DNA of 64,000 bases from Chloranthus sessilifolius (GCA_021018995.1 CM037584.1:173556317-173620316); one strand, 5' to 3'; numbered from the stretch's first letter, positions 31,470 to 44,474 are shown. The notes: generated by a model from the sequence alone, not told the origin. Translations and numbers: made by a program.

Positions 31470-34400
31470 GGGACCGACTCTCTCGACGGTCATTTAAACA
31501 CCAAAAGATCTCACACAATGTCACGACCCAGAATCCTTACCCGACCTCAAGGGCCTAGAATTCCGTGTTATGACACCGCACGCTTGTTAAGGCGATAAGC
31601 GGACATACACATAATTCTTATATCGATTTAGCATATGGATCAAGGCATTTAATAGTATCATTTAAAAATAAATTATTCAAGAAAACAACAGCGAAAAACG
31701 TAGATGACGTTAATTAAGTAATAAATCCTAACCATGCATCTATAATCGAAAGCAAGTAGAGGTTTTACGTAGAATAAAACAGTCCCAACGCAAACCCAAA
31801 ATTGGTGCTGAAAAATAAAAGTATCTAATAACAAATCTCCCCTGAAAATAATAAAACTATGACTAAGAATCTCTCAATGCTCAAAGTAATCCCATATTCC
31901 TATTCCTATGGTAGCCAGCGTCTTCACTCTCATGAGCCATCGAACAATGACATCCCCATCCTCGGTGATGAAAAAATCGAGTTCTCACCCATCGTTAGTT
32001 TTGGGGAGGGGGTGAGTTTACTCAGTCACGTAAACTCAGCAGGTTGCACAATCGATCCGCCATAAAATACCCAGGTGATCGTGTGTGCAATCGCTTGAGT
32101 TGCGATACATTTTGAAATAAATCAAACAGCTATAAATGATTACAAAAATATTTAAGATCCCATATCTATCATAACAAAACTGAAAAATATAGCATAAAAA
32201 AAAAAGAAGTAACATAAAATGAAAAGACCTGACATAACATGAAATGAATATGATGCATCAAATTCTGATCTCCTTTTGTGTCTGCTTTGTCGACTTTTCC
32301 TATGTGGCATATCTTAAAACTTAATATTGCTTCATACGCCTACACAACGTACTTCACATCTTACTTAATTTACGTATACGACCTGTGCCAGGCCGCTGCT
32401 CGAGCCTATCACGCGAGGTCCACGTGTAGATAACCACCTAACCTCCATATCATATCGTATACCACCATCCAGCCTGATGAGGTTGCATGCATTTAAATCA
32501 GTGTCCCCTTACGTTCCGGATACTGTCGTATCGTATTGTCCTTAAGACCCGTCTTGACTGTAAACGTTGGATCTTGCGGTGGCACGCAAGACATGACACG
32601 TGTAGAAACTTAATTTGTATTTTGCTGGCCTTCACAACGTAACTTAGTTATCCGTATTCGTAGCTTACCTTATCTTACATATCATTTCTTATTGTTTGCT
32701 GAAAACTTAATTTGAAGTGAGCCACGGTGCGATAGATTCATAAAATCACGCTTTCCAAGGGACGGGTTCCGTAATAACATGGATGTACTTCGTGTGACAG
32801 CCCATACTCCCATAGAGGTGTTGTATCCGTACATGGATGCCTATATTCCAAGTTCCACATGATCGTGACGGGAACCCCACCATGACGAAGGCTTAAAAGT
32901 CGTGTGACATAGCTTATTTCTTTTTAATTGTGCGTATGCCCTATCGTGATTTTTCTATGTGGTGCATGCCATATGATGAAAGGACTAACTTGGCCAAAAG
33001 AAACTATTTCATATACCTTACATACTTGTGAATATAAAATAATAATTAACATTTGAACAGAACAGATATTTCATACAAAAATTTTGGAGAAACCTTCTAT
33101 GGGCCGTCAGATTACTGATCGGGCCTTCTGTTTTTAAAGTTTCCTAATATTTGTGCAGTCTTAGTATCGACACCTTTTACTAATTTGACCTAAGAGTGGG
33201 TCAATGTGGCAGTCAAATGATCCACTTAGCCTAGTTATACAAGGGTTAATATCCCTCACTAAATTTTCCAATTTGTGAGCCTCAAAGCGCGTCGTAGAAA
33301 TTTTAGTGACACTTTCTGATCCATTAGATTACATTGAGTTACTATTGAGATCGTTTTGAAGTTGGTCCTATGGGCCAGTTGGGCCTTGATTCTTAAAAAT
33401 TAAGGGTCAAAGGGAACTCATGGCATTATTTCATGTAGCACCTAAGGCTAAAATAAGAAGATATGAACATGGAGTCATCTATCATCTAATCTGAACCATT
33501 AGATGGTTAGACAATAAAATTTTATCTAAGGTTGGCTCTTTTGTCCCGATCCTGATTCGAACTCTAGCGTACTAGATCTTCCAGTCAACGTTGTACAAGA
33601 TCTAGCAGTCAAGTGCACACTTAGTGTACCTACCATGTGGCAATCAGATTGAACAGATCTAAACCATAAGATATTTAAGAAAGATGATTCTAAGGTATTA
33701 AGTCTTTGGGCCCAATTTATTTTGATCTCTAAGGTCTCACATCTAAGGGTCAAAACCTTCATGTTCACTGATATCTAAATAGCCTTTTAATTTTCTTGAT
33801 TTGTGGGCTAAATTCTCGAGTTCTGAACCGTCAGATGTCTCGAGGATTTCAATTAGTGGAGATGATCCATCTTTGCTCTATTTCTTGGGTTGGGCCCACA
33901 AGGTCCAACCTTGAATCTATTTCGTTTGAAATCAATGGTGCTAAAGGGATGGTTGCACCAAAATATTGACGCACCAAACTATTGGTTTCCTACATGTACT
34001 TAAATGCTCCTGACTACATTGGTCGGTACCGGTGAGTTATCACCAGCAATGACGGCGCTTGGTTGGGCCGATCCTCAGTAATTCATTTTATCCCAGCCTG
34101 ACTCTTTGATTTTGACAATCATTAGTTTTTCCCAATCAATCAAGTGAATATAGAAGATAAATCAACTGTCCCGATTTTTATAAAGGCTTCCATGCGAGGT
34201 GGGTCAATCATAAAAAGAAAACTTGCCTGAAACCGTACCTAATCTAAACATGCTCAGATCTGGCTTGGGCTTTAGTTTAATCCATTGTATTCTCAGTCTT
34301 GGTCAAATTGGACCCGACTTCCCGAGTGCTACTGATAGCGCATGGACGAACCGCCAAGAAATAAAATACAAAAGAACTGTGAGTCCTATAAATCCAGTCC

Positions 34401-36235
34401 CAGATATATGTATATATATATATAGAGCGACGGATGGCTTAGTAATTTTGCTTCCTATTTTAGGAAAGAAGATATTGGTGGCGCTTAATCGCTTTGGGAG
34501 TATCGAACTCATTGATCACTGGTTTCTCCACTATTGTGCTCAGTAGCCATAAGTAACTCGCACTCCACAAGGTGGCCGCCTAATACAATAAAATAATAGG
34601 TGTCTAATACAATGCCATAATAGGTGAGACCAATTCCTTATGTAGCACTATAAATCATGATGGAATCTCTGAATGAATCTAACGTCATCGTGACAGTGGA
34701 TCTAATACCATCAAAGCACTAGATCTGATAGTTTCAGTATATACGTTTATGCACTCCTAGATTAAGTGAGTGTACTGATGGCTGCACATCTTAACCCATA
34801 GAAATACTATCTTTAAGTTGATTTGAATAAGGTGCATGTATTAAAGTTTCACAAAAGATCTTAGCCCAAAAATAAGGTAAGAAAGAAAAGACAAGGGAAG
34901 AGTACTCTCGTCAATTAATGGAGACTTGTTGTCAAGCTTTTGTTGGCAAACTTCCATTTATATATTTAGTAAATATATCATATTAGATACATACAACTTA
35001 ACTATTATAACAAACAAACATAAAGCAAATAAATAAATAAAATAAACCTACCGATCCAAGGTTTAGTCATGCACTGAGATAAACGAACATGTTCTATATG
35101 GATCTAAGAGCAATTTATTTTGGCACGTCACATTTTCTGAATGTAACATTTCTCAATCTTATATTAAAGGGTGTTAAATCCTTATATCTCGACATATCTA
35201 GTTAAGATTGTTCTTATGATCTTAGATTGATTTTGAGTTTCTTAAAAAAAATAAAAATAAGTAAATACATATATAAATATATAAACATATATACTGAAAT
35301 ATTTTAAGATGGATTTAGGGACACCCACTTGTTGGAGCGTGTACGGGTTGATTCTGATCGATTCGGCAACACGATAGCTTACGCGTCGATTCGATTGATC
35401 GGCGTGACTGTCGCTTTAGCGATGCGTTTTCGATGGTGGGTCGGCGGGTGCTAGGCTGGTTGGATGCGAGAGAAAGAAAGGAATTATTACAACATTAATG
35501 GTGCCGAGATATTTGTAGAGAAGGAACGAGTGGCGGAGATAGATGAAAGAGGAAGAAGCTAGGGATATGAGAGTTTATAGAGAGAAGATGAAGACTTAAT
35601 TTGGGCATGGTTTGCCAAAAAGGCAAGAGTTCAAAGACCCAAATTTCCTTCTAAAATTAGGGAATCATGGGGCATAAAAGGCTAGTTTTTTTTTTCCTAA
35701 AATATAATATATTGCTAGCTAGTAACCGGGTCAAACTAAATTTATAAAGTTTCTACACTAATGGTTGTGTGTGTGGGTTGAGTTAGAGTGTGGAGCACTC
35801 ACACGGGGCTTGGTGATTCATGGCATCTAAAGCTATTGAATGCCCATCCTATGATCCGGGTCATAACACACAATCAACAATTTAAGACGTGGGTGATCCG
35901 AACCGTCAAAGTAATAGATCATAGGTTGAAGTGCAACAGGCCCAAAATTGATGTTTTAGAGAAATTTAAACCATCCGATCATCCGATCTATGGACTATAA
36001 TATTAACCGTAATTTTTAGTTTCAATGGCTGATATTAAAATTCATCAATCGAATGGTTTATATCCACTTAGATGCATGTTTCTTTGGGTTGAGACATGTT
36101 CCAATGATAGATTGCCACTTGGACAATTTAAATAGATCATAAATGCATGCCACACGGCACAATGATAAATCACACATCAACAGTATGACATAAAAAGTTT
36201 AATTTTAATGTTGGAAGATCATTTAAACACCACTA
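31470..36235. mobile_element. MITE split by a long solo LTR (GGGACCG / CATTTAAACACC family)
   Basis: 31470-31518 and 35874-36235 align end to end with the reverse complement of 56354-56801: GGGACCG, then GTCATTTAAACAC, then GATGATCCG-, GTGATAGATC- and TTTAAACCATCCG-like blocks in the same order. The 4.35 kb LTR at 31519-35868 interrupts it. The uninterrupted copy serves as the empty site. Confidence 0.75.
31519..35868 (-). mobile_element. Long solo LTR, Gypsy-type by its ends
   Basis: On the minus strand it starts TGTTATGACCCGG and ends GGGTCGTGACA. The exact 5-bp TSD CACAA (31514-31518, 35869-35873) and the empty site in the MITE copy confirm the borders. At 4.35 kb it is very long for an LTR and may hide further insertions. 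No gag or pol was seen. The TGTNATGACCCGG / GGGTCGTNACA ends are like long-LTR plant Gypsy families; that assignment is inference. Confidence 0.7.
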
Positions 36236-36499
36236 ACTATTTGGATTGATCAAACAAAATAATTGTGATCTCTGAGTGTGAACAGGTCAAACAAGCATCA
36301 AATTAACCAAGAACCACACTCCTTTGCATCTACTGTTATACAGAAACTGATTCCCCCTCCCTATAATTGCACCTGAGAAATATTTGAATTAGGCACAGCT
36401 CTACATCTTATATATGTTGGTCATACTTCAATAACATACTTGATGGATTGATCTGCTCTAGTGCAACATGGCACTAGTAACAAAAGGAATGCATGGTCC

Positions 36500-36619
36500 C
36501 TAGCCTTCTTGAAATGCTTCATCCTGAACCAGAGGGGACCTTGCACTGCACTGAGAAGGAGCTTCCCGGAAAAGCCGACGCGGACGCCCTATTAGGCTCT
36601 CGATTCCCAACCTCAGCCG
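36500..36619 (-). CDS. Candidate small gene, exon B (with stop)
   Basis: Follows a good acceptor (TTATGTCAAATTTTGCAG). In phase 0 from exon A it reads RLRLGIESLIGRPRRLFREA and on to a stop at 36500, 39 residues rich in Arg. It is GC-rich compared with its surroundings. A second frame (to 36519) is also open, so the reading depends on exon A being real. Family unknown. Confidence 0.35.
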   Translation of the reverse strand, partial: RLRLGIESLIGRPRRLFREAPSQCSARSPLVQDEAFQEG

Positions 36620-36936
36620 CTGCAAAATTTGACATAAAAACCGTGAAGTTATGAATTTGAGGATCCAAGATTGGAGAAACAACACAATAGATAAGGGCAG
36701 GAGAACCACAACTATCATAGAGTGACATAAGTTCCTCATTCCCACCTTGTTTGGCAATTGGCATTCCATGCAAATAAAACTATCATATATGTCCTTTCGA
36801 AGGTTAGTAAACCAATAAAGAGAAACCACCCATTCTAAAAGTCACAACGATTTGCGAAAGCATCAAGCCAGAAGGCCTAATGAACAGAACACCTTTTAAG
36901 CAAATATTATGCAAGTCGCTAAAATTCATGACTTAC

Positions 36937-36975
36937 CTTGAGCATTCCATGGAATGAACTAGTTGGGCATAACAT
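36937..36975 (-). CDS. Candidate small gene, exon A
   Basis: ATG...MLCPTSSFHGMLK ends at a perfect AAG|GTAAGT donor; the intron to exon B is 317 bp and GT-AG. The two exons would give 52 residues. The hAT MITE at 36984 duplicated the 8 bases directly in front of this ATG, so if the ATG is the true start the insertion replaced the leader. Otherwise this is the end of a longer gene whose upstream exons lie to the right of 44466. Confidence 0.35.
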
Positions 36976-37101
36976 ATTATCGGTAGGGGTCAAAGAGCCG
37001 GGCTTCGGCCGGACTCGAGTATAACGAAGCCCGGCCCGACTCCTTTTATTCATAAGCGAGCCGAATAGAAATAGATTCTGAAAGGGGAAATAAGGAGGCT
37101 T

Positions 37102-37391
37102 TAAAGAAAGAGAAAAGAATATGATAAAATAGAAAAAGTAACCTTTATTATATTTTTATTTGATGAATACAAAAGAGCTAGAGTTCTCTTTTTATAATAC
37201 ACTAAGTAGTGGTAATGTGGGTTAGTGGATACATGGGTAAGTGGATAGTTACGTAGAAGTGGGAATGAACATGGGTAAGTGGATAGTTATCTAGACATGG
37301 GTAAGTGGATAGTTATGTAGAAGTGGGAATGAACATAGGTAAGTGGATAGTTATCTAGAAGTGAGAATGATACGGTGTTGAACGCTTATTA
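37102..37391 (-). repeat. 3' LTR of the Ale-like element
   Basis: 290 bp. On its own strand it begins TAATAAGCG and ends CTTTCTTTA, so TA...TA termini. A GATGGGGGG purine tract adjoins it. Contains repeated GGGTAAGTGGATAG words. Confidence 0.88.
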
Positions 37392-37398
37392 CCCCCCA

Positions 37399-40300
37399 TC
37401 AAGATGATGGGCATTCTTTGATCATCAGCTTGTCTTTGAGATAAGCAAACCGAGGAGATGATAGAAATTTGGTGAATATATCAGCAATCTGATCGACGGA
37501 GGATATGTGGAAAACTTGAAGCTCATTGTTGATTACCTTTTCGCGGATGAAGTGATAATCAGCCTCAATATGCTTGGTGCGGGCGTGAAATACGGGATTT
37601 GAGGCCAAAGTTATTGCAGAGATGTTGTCACACCAGATGGTTGGCTTCGATCGTTGAGGAATATGTAGGTCTTGAAGTAACTGTTTTAGTCATGATTCCT
37701 CTGCTGCAGTATGGGCTAATGTACGACATTCGGCTTCGGTTGATGAGCGAGCAACGGGGGGTTGCTTCTTTGCACACCACGAAATAATGTTTTGTCCTAA
37801 CATGAGACAAAATCTGGTAGTAGATCATCGATCTATAATGTTGCCTGCCCAATCGGCATATGAGTAGGCTATAATATCTAAAGAACCAAGTGTGAAAGTT
37901 AAGCCATGATTGATTGAACCTTTGATAAACCGTAGAATCCTTTTGACCTCACAAAAATGCTTATTAAGAAGCTTATACATATGTTGACACACTTTATTTA
38001 CCGCAAATGATATATCTGGGCGAGTAATTGTGAGGTATTGTAGAGCTCCAATCAAGCTGCGATACAAGGTAACATCAGAAAATTCTTTGTCTCCATTCGG
38101 GTAGGCGGATGGCTTTGTGGAGAGTGGGCTTTTGTATGGCTTGCATTCAGTCATGGAGACCCGAGCTAAGATTTCATGAGCATATTTGGTTTGGATAAGG
38201 TTGATCGATGTTGCAGTTTTTGTAACTTCAACGCCGAGAAAATAGTTGAGAAGCCCCAAATCTTTGATACAAAATTGTTGACCAAGAGTGCGTACAAATT
38301 CTGTGATGTAAGTGTTGTCGCTGTCGGTGACCAAAATATCATCCACATAAACAAGTACAATAGTTATGCAACATGCACTGTGTTATACAAATAAAGAGCT
38401 ATCGGCAGTACTAGATTGGAAGCCTTGACCAACTAAAAATTTTGACAACATTGAAAACCAAGCGCGTGGAGCTTATTTCAAGTTGTAAATGGCTTTGCGA
38501 AGCTTGCAAACGTGTTTCGGAAAGGAGGGATCCTCAAATCCATGTGGTTGACACATGTAAATGTCATCTTTTAAATGCCCATGGAGAAAAGCATTAGACA
38601 CATCTAATTGTCTAATTGCCCAATTGTAATGAATAGTCATTGAAATTATAACTCGAATTATTGGATGTTTGGCAACAAGGCTAAAGGTTTCTGTATAATT
38701 AAGGCCATATTCTTGATCATAGCCTTTGGAGACGAGTCGGGCTTTGTGTCGCGCTATGGTACCATCTGCATGAGTTTTGATTTTAAAAATCTATTTGCAC
38801 CCAATAATTTTTCTATTGTGAGGCATTGGGACTAGGGTCCACGTGCCCTGTTGAAGGAGGACATTGAATTCATCAAACATGACGAATCTCCATTTGGAAA
38901 GTTTAGAAGTCTGAAGGTAAGTTCGCGGTTCATGAAGAGTGGGAGAGGAATGAGTATGGAGAGAAAGTATCTGTTTCTTCTTAAACACCCCTGATTTGGA
39001 CCGGGTTTGCATTGGATGAGTATTATTGATTGTAAGGGTAGAATGAGAGTGTTCATCAGGGAATGTACTAATAGAGGACAGGATGGGAGTAAGAGGTATT
39101 TGATTAGTATTTTGTGGGGAAATTGGTGGAATGATGCGGACCGGTATAGTATAGGGGTTGATGGTAGTAGGTGATGTGGAGTGAGAAATTGATAAATGGT
39201 TAGGAGTGGAAGTAGCTAGTGGAGAGATTGTTTGGACGGGTGTTGAATCAAGTGGCGTATTTATAGCAATGGGACAACTTGTGGAACCTGAAGAGGTTGG
39301 GTATAGGTCTCTGAAAGGAAAAGATTTTTCAAGGAAGTTAACATGTCTCGAAATGTATACTTTACATGTATTAATATCGAGACATCGGTAGCCTTTGTGT
39401 TCAGATGAGTAACCAAGAAAGCAACATTGAGTAGACCGGGGTTCTAATTTAAGAACAGAGTAGGGTTTCAACCAAGGATAACAACAGCAGCCAAATGTCC
39501 TTAGAACTGAAAACTCTAGAGCAGCATTGTAAAGTTTTTCATAAGGAGTTTTATTGCCAATGGTATTGCTGGGAAATCAGTTAATGAGGAAAACAGCGGT
39601 GCATAGGGCATCCAACCAATATGTGGAAGGCATAGATGTGGTGTGCATTAGAGTAATGGTGGTTTCTATGAGATGTCGGTGTTTCCTCTCTGCAAGCCCA
39701 TTTTACTCGGGCGAATGTGGGTATGATTTTTGATGGATGATGCCATTAGTGGTGCATAGATGGAGTATTTGTTTATTAATAAATTCTCCCCCATTGTCAC
39801 TCCGAAAAACTTTTATTTTGCGAGAAAATTGATTTTCAACTAAGTTTTTAAAATGAATAAAAGAACGATAAAAATCTGATTTTTGTATGAGAGGATATAA
39901 CTAAAAATATCAAGAAAAATCATCAATGTAGATAACATAATATTTATATCCTCGAAAAGAAGTCAAGGGGGATGGACCCCAAACATCTGTATGGATAAAT
40001 TCTAAGGGTGCTTGAGTTTGAGATGAAGACAATTCAAAGGGAAGTTTATGGGTTTTCCCAATGTTACAATGCTCACAACATAAATGAGTTTTAGTAGAGA
40101 GGGGAAGATGAAATTTAGCAGTTAAAAATCAAAGAGTATTTGATGAGGGATAACCGAGCCGATTATGCCATATTGTTACAGGCTGTCGAGAGGAAATAAA
40201 GGCTCTAGTGGAGTTTGGGAATGCTGATGAGGATCGGATGGGATAAAGTCTATGTTGGCTACTGCTCTTGGTGAGAATCCTCCCCGTTTCTTTGTCCTAA

Positions 40301-40480
40301 ACCACAAACCCAGAAGAATCAAAGGAAAGAACACAGTTATTATCCTTTGCAAATTTATGCACAGATAATAAATTAGTAGACATATGAGGCACATGTAAGA
40401 CATTGGTGAGAGTAAATTTATTATGAGAAGTAGAGATGATACCAGAACCCGTATTAGAGATAGAAAGCACTTTACCATTA
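37399..40480 (-). pseudogene. Integrase, reverse transcriptase and RNase H region of the Ale-like element
   Basis: Integrase near 39600-40480, its C-terminal part with CCFLGYSSEHKGYRCLD near 39400, RT with the DDILVT block near 38340, and RNase H ending SSVDQIADIFTKFLSSPRFA near 37450. Fossil. Confidence 0.75.
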
Positions 40481-40802
40481 CCGATGGTTACACTATCAGA
40501 CCCATGGTATGGGCTGTGAACGGAGAGTTGTGACAGATCTGATGTGATGTGGTTAGAAGCCCCACTATCAATATACCAATTAGAATCAGGAGGATTGTGT
40601 TGGGTAGCAACAAAAGTTTGATTTGGTGTGGGAAGAAGGGGTTGTTGACTCTTGTCATTGCGATACCAACAACGGTCGGCATTATGGTTGGAGCAGCCAC
40701 AAATGTGACAAAAGAATCAAGGTGCTGAGGATTGATAGGGTAGGTTAAATATTTGATAGTAATGCCAGGGAATCTGACCGTCCGAGCGATTTCCTCCAGA
40801 GC

Positions 40803-43062
40803 TGTGACGACCCGACTTTTCCAATCCCTAAGGTATAGGAAAGGCCGGTTCATCAACTTATTGATTTCTCAATAAGCCGTAACAAACAGAAGCCGGCAAC
40901 ATAAACAAAGGTCTAAAGAGAGGCAACATTGTTAATCCATAAACAAAAGCTTCATATAACAAAATTAGATCTATCACTGTGAGGAACCAAAAGGAACCAC
41001 CGGTGATGGCCAATCCGATCACCTAAAATAGAGGTTCACAATAATGGTTCCTCGAGTGATATCAAAAGATCAAAAATAATAGCCTAAGGCTCATCATCCA
41101 AAATAATATCCAGACAATACCAAAAATAGAAAATCTAGGATCACGGGAAGAACTCCTCAGCTGGTATATCCAAATCCTCCTCGGGAATATAATCGGAGTC
41201 CTCCAGATCCTCTGACCCAAGGTCAGTCTCAACACCTGTGACGTATAGTCGAGGGTAAGCTAACAGCCAAGCTCAATAAGGGAAGACAGATCTATTTGCA
41301 TTTCTTATAAGTAAAAGTTTTCAAAAGACGGAATCGGATCAAATATGGTTTTTCAATGATGCTTTTCAAATTAAATCTCCAGTTCTAATCCTGAGTCAAA
41401 ACTGATCATAAAATCTAAAGTGTTCAAAATGTTCTGATTTAGCATGCTTCTTGTCTTAAATTTATAACTTAATTTTATCTCCCAAATTTCCTATAGCATG
41501 AGAGCAGACTACGTGACCGATGGGAAGACCCTCATCGACCATCGTCGTTCATGAACCCATTTCGAAAATGCAACAAGCCCCTACGCTATGAGGGAAACTT
41601 GCGCCAAAGTTTTACCATCAACACGGTTGGTGGAATCTAGGGCATCGTACTTATGAACCCAAAATCAAATGCAAATGCTAACACATATCCAAGCTTTATT
41701 ATTCATATCATATACTGATTTTTCAAAGTTCTGATTCGAAGTTCTGATTCAAAAGTTAACTGAGGTTCTGATTCAAATTTAATTGAGGTTCTGATTTCCA
41801 ATGATTCTTATTTATAACAAGGTTTGCAAATTTTCGGATTGTATCATATGTTCAAAGTTTTAATTTCACTGTGTGTAATGAATTTTCTATATTTCATGCT
41901 TCTAAAACTAATCTGATTTATGACTGTTTATGCTTATAATTTATGCAAATAATAGTTTGGATTCCCCTACCTTAACCAAGCAAATTCAAAAGCATGCATA
42001 AGCAATCCTCTCCAAGGACTCCCAATTGACCAAAACCTACATATATTAACACCCTAAGTGTTAATATACAACCCAAAAATTAATCCAAAGGCTCATAAAA
42101 CAAAAATCCAATCAAAAATTAAAAAGCCAGAAACTGGACAGAATTCGACCATCGATTTCAAATTCGATGGTCGAATTTGAAATTCGATGGTCGATTTGAA
42201 ATTCGACCATCGAATTCCAGAACTCTGTTTCAAAGCTTAAAATCCCATTTTCGACTGTCGATTTCCAATTCGACAGTCGATTTCCAATTTCGACAGTCGA
42301 TTTTGAAATCGACAAATGAATTCTCGTGTTCTGTGGTCAGAAATTTTAACATGCTCGGATTCTTTTTCATATTTTCTACACAGCCATTCCATCATTTCTA
42401 TTGAATTCAAAACTTACTTTCTTAACAAAAAAATCAAACAAATTTGCATAAGGAGGTTTCAAGGCATACCTCTTGTAGCTAACTCTGTTGATCCCTTGTC
42501 ATTCACACTAACAAGCTTCTATGATTGAAGGTTTTAAAAGCTTCAAGTCAGCCCATTACAACCCTTCTTCCATTGCACAGATCCTATCAACATAGTGATG
42601 TCCTCTCCTCTAACCTTCTCTTCCAATATCTCAAATTGATCCAATTCCAAATATCACATAAACCGATGGTTGAGATGGGAAGAGGAGCTCTCTCTATCTC
42701 AAGATCTAAAGATCACAAGCAGCCCAAATGGTTTACAATTTGTTTTCAACCGAAAGAGAATTGTAAATTCTCTCAAATCTCTCTCTCGTTATAATATTAA
42801 AACAAAGCCTACAAAAATCTAGATATTTAAATTTTACAACTTATCTACTTAAGTTGAGAACATATCTAGTGTTAACCACCAACATAAACCCAATAGTATA
42901 AGTCATCGATTTCATGACTTGCACACCTCTCGAGACCAAATCCTTTGGCCATTAGTCTTACCATAGCCTTAGCTTACCAAAAGTCCAAAATATTCTACAG
43001 TATTTTCCGGGCACGCTTACCGAGGTAAACGAAAATATGCCGAAAATATCAGGGATATTACA
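40803..43062 (-). mobile_element. Solo LTR, Gypsy-type, nested in the Ale-like element
   Basis: 2260 bp. On minus it starts TGTAATATCCC and ends GGGTCGTCACA. Exact 5-bp TSD AGAGC (40798-40802, 43063-43067). No coding. It is the youngest layer of this nest. Its interior carries the TCGA-word cluster at 42130-42320. Confidence 0.85.
42130..42320. repeat. Cluster of ATCGAATTTGAAATTCGAT and TCGACAGTCGA words
   Basis: Two word types: TCGACCATCGA/AAATTCGA in the left half and TCGACAGTCGATTTC in the right half, forming many short palindromes. Confidence 0.7.
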
Positions 43063-43067
43063 AGAGC

Positions 43068-43860
43068 GGCCGCAAAATCCGCCATTGGCGCGGCCTCGTT
43101 GCCCACCATTATGACCACCACGAAAGAATGATCAAGCTTCAGAAGTTGGAGTTTGAGTAGCAGTCATGGCTATTGTTGTGTCGGACTTTTCATCATCATC
43201 CGCTTCGAACTCCAGATTCAGGTCTTCACTGGATAGTAGAGAGAAAAACTCATCAAGAGTCATGGGAACAGGATGTGTTCGGATCGACGTCTTGACTACG
43301 TCGTAGGTCCGGAGAAGACCATTTAAAGTGTAGAGAATAACATCTTCGTCATCTAATGGTGACGATGCAGCGGCGAGATCGCTAACGATTTTTTGAATTG
43401 AATCAATATACTCTTGCATTGTTAGTTTTCCTTTTTGAAGCTGTTGGAGTTGAGATTTTTTTTGCATAATATGAGATCTTGAGGGATTGTTAAGTCTGGT
43501 ATCAAGGGCAACAAACTGTTCATGAGAACTTTTAATGGAAATAACATATGGAAGAACAGAGGGTGTGATGGTGGCATGGATGGCAGAAACTAGTAACTGG
43601 TCAACTTGTTTCCATTCAGTGTGTTTTGGATTAGAAATATGTTTGCCATCTAAATCAATAATAGATGATGAAGGACAAGAATCTGGATCATCTATCTATT
43701 GAAGAAAGCCAGTAGCCTCAAGGATATTTCTAGTTTGCGATTTCCAGGTTCTGTGGCTAGAGGCATCTAGTTTCACAGTAACTAAAGAGTGAATATTAGA
43801 CAACAGAAATTGAAGGTTAGAAGGTAAAGAAGGTAAAGAAGTCATGGATATATAACCACA
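43068..43860 (-). pseudogene. gag region of the Ale-like element
   Basis: LQQLQKGKLTMQEYIDSIQK and GLLRTYDVVKTSI are typical of the Copia gag helices. The protease and knuckle part lies on the other side of the solo LTR, around 40480-40797. Confidence 0.65.
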
Positions 43861-43898
43861 GTTGGATCAAAGAGAGCTCGCGGAAGCTTTAATGGAGA

Positions 43899-43911
43899 GG
43901 CTTTGATACCA
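43899..43911 (-). promoter_or_regulatory. Primer-binding site of the Ale-like element
   Basis: The minus strand reads TGGTATCAAAGCC, an initiator tRNA-Met type site directly beside the LTR. Confidence 0.7.
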
Positions 43912-44217
43912 TAAAGAAGGAGATAAAAAGATGACAAAATAGAAAAAGTAACCTTTATTATATTTTCCTTTGATGAATACAAAAGAGCTAGAGTTCTCTT
44001 TTTATAATACACTAAGTAGTAGCAATGTGGGTTAGTGGATACATGAGTAAGTGGATATATGGGTAAGTGGATAGTTACGTAGAAGTGGGAATAAACATGG
44101 GTAAGTGGATAGTTATCTAGATATGGGTAAGTGAATAGTTATGTAGAAGTGGGAATGAACATGGGTAAGTGGATAGTTATCTAGAAGTGATAATGATACG
44201 GTGTTGAGCGCTTATTA
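43912..44217 (-). repeat. 5' LTR of the Ale-like element
   Basis: 306 bp partner of 37102-37391, with a slightly longer GTAAGTGGAT repeat block. It touches the primer site at 43899-43911 (TGGTATCAAAGCC on minus). Confidence 0.88.
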
Positions 44218-44474
44218 GGCTTCTTTAGAGAGAGATGCATGATTTCCTCCACTTTAATTGGATGACATGAGATTGAGGATAGGAGGCTATCAAATATGAG
44301 AACCCAAAGGGCTTAGGGGATAAGCCCGAGCCTGGTTCATTTAATTATCGGGCTTAAAGTGCTAGCCCAAGCCAGGCCCGCAGGCATTATAATCAAGCCC
44401 AAGCCCTCTTTAAAACGGGCTCGGCCTAACGGGATGGGTGGGCTACCCAGCCCATTGCCACCCCTAATTATCAG

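Larger units (their letters stand above)
37102..44217 (-). mobile_element. Ale-like Copia element, broken, split by a solo LTR
   Basis: Minus-strand element with both LTRs and an exact 5-bp TSD GGCTT (37097-37101, 44218-44222). Primer site, gag, integrase, RT and RNase H lie in Copia order. RNase H (HARTKHIEADYHFIREKV, then DQIADIFTK) and RT (KDLGLLNYFLGVEV) fit the Ale lineage from memory. It carries several breaks plus the 2.26 kb insertion at 40803-43062. The LTRs differ by only a few percent and by some short 30-bp-scale gaps. Confidence 0.88.
36984..44466. mobile_element. hAT-type MITE (TAGGGGT ends, GCCCGGGC words) split by a Copia element
   Basis: Left end TAGGGGTCAAAGAGCCGGGC, right end GGGCTACCCAGCCCATTGCCACCCCTA. 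TSD ATTATCGG / ATTATCAG (36976-36983, 44467-44474; 7 of 8). The MITE itself is only about 370 bp; the remainder is the Copia element at 37102-44217. Confidence 0.75.

Noticed and set aside
40488-40856. Open frame crossing 40803 as one protein
   Set aside because: It spans the border of the nested solo LTR, so it is a chance fusion of two elements.
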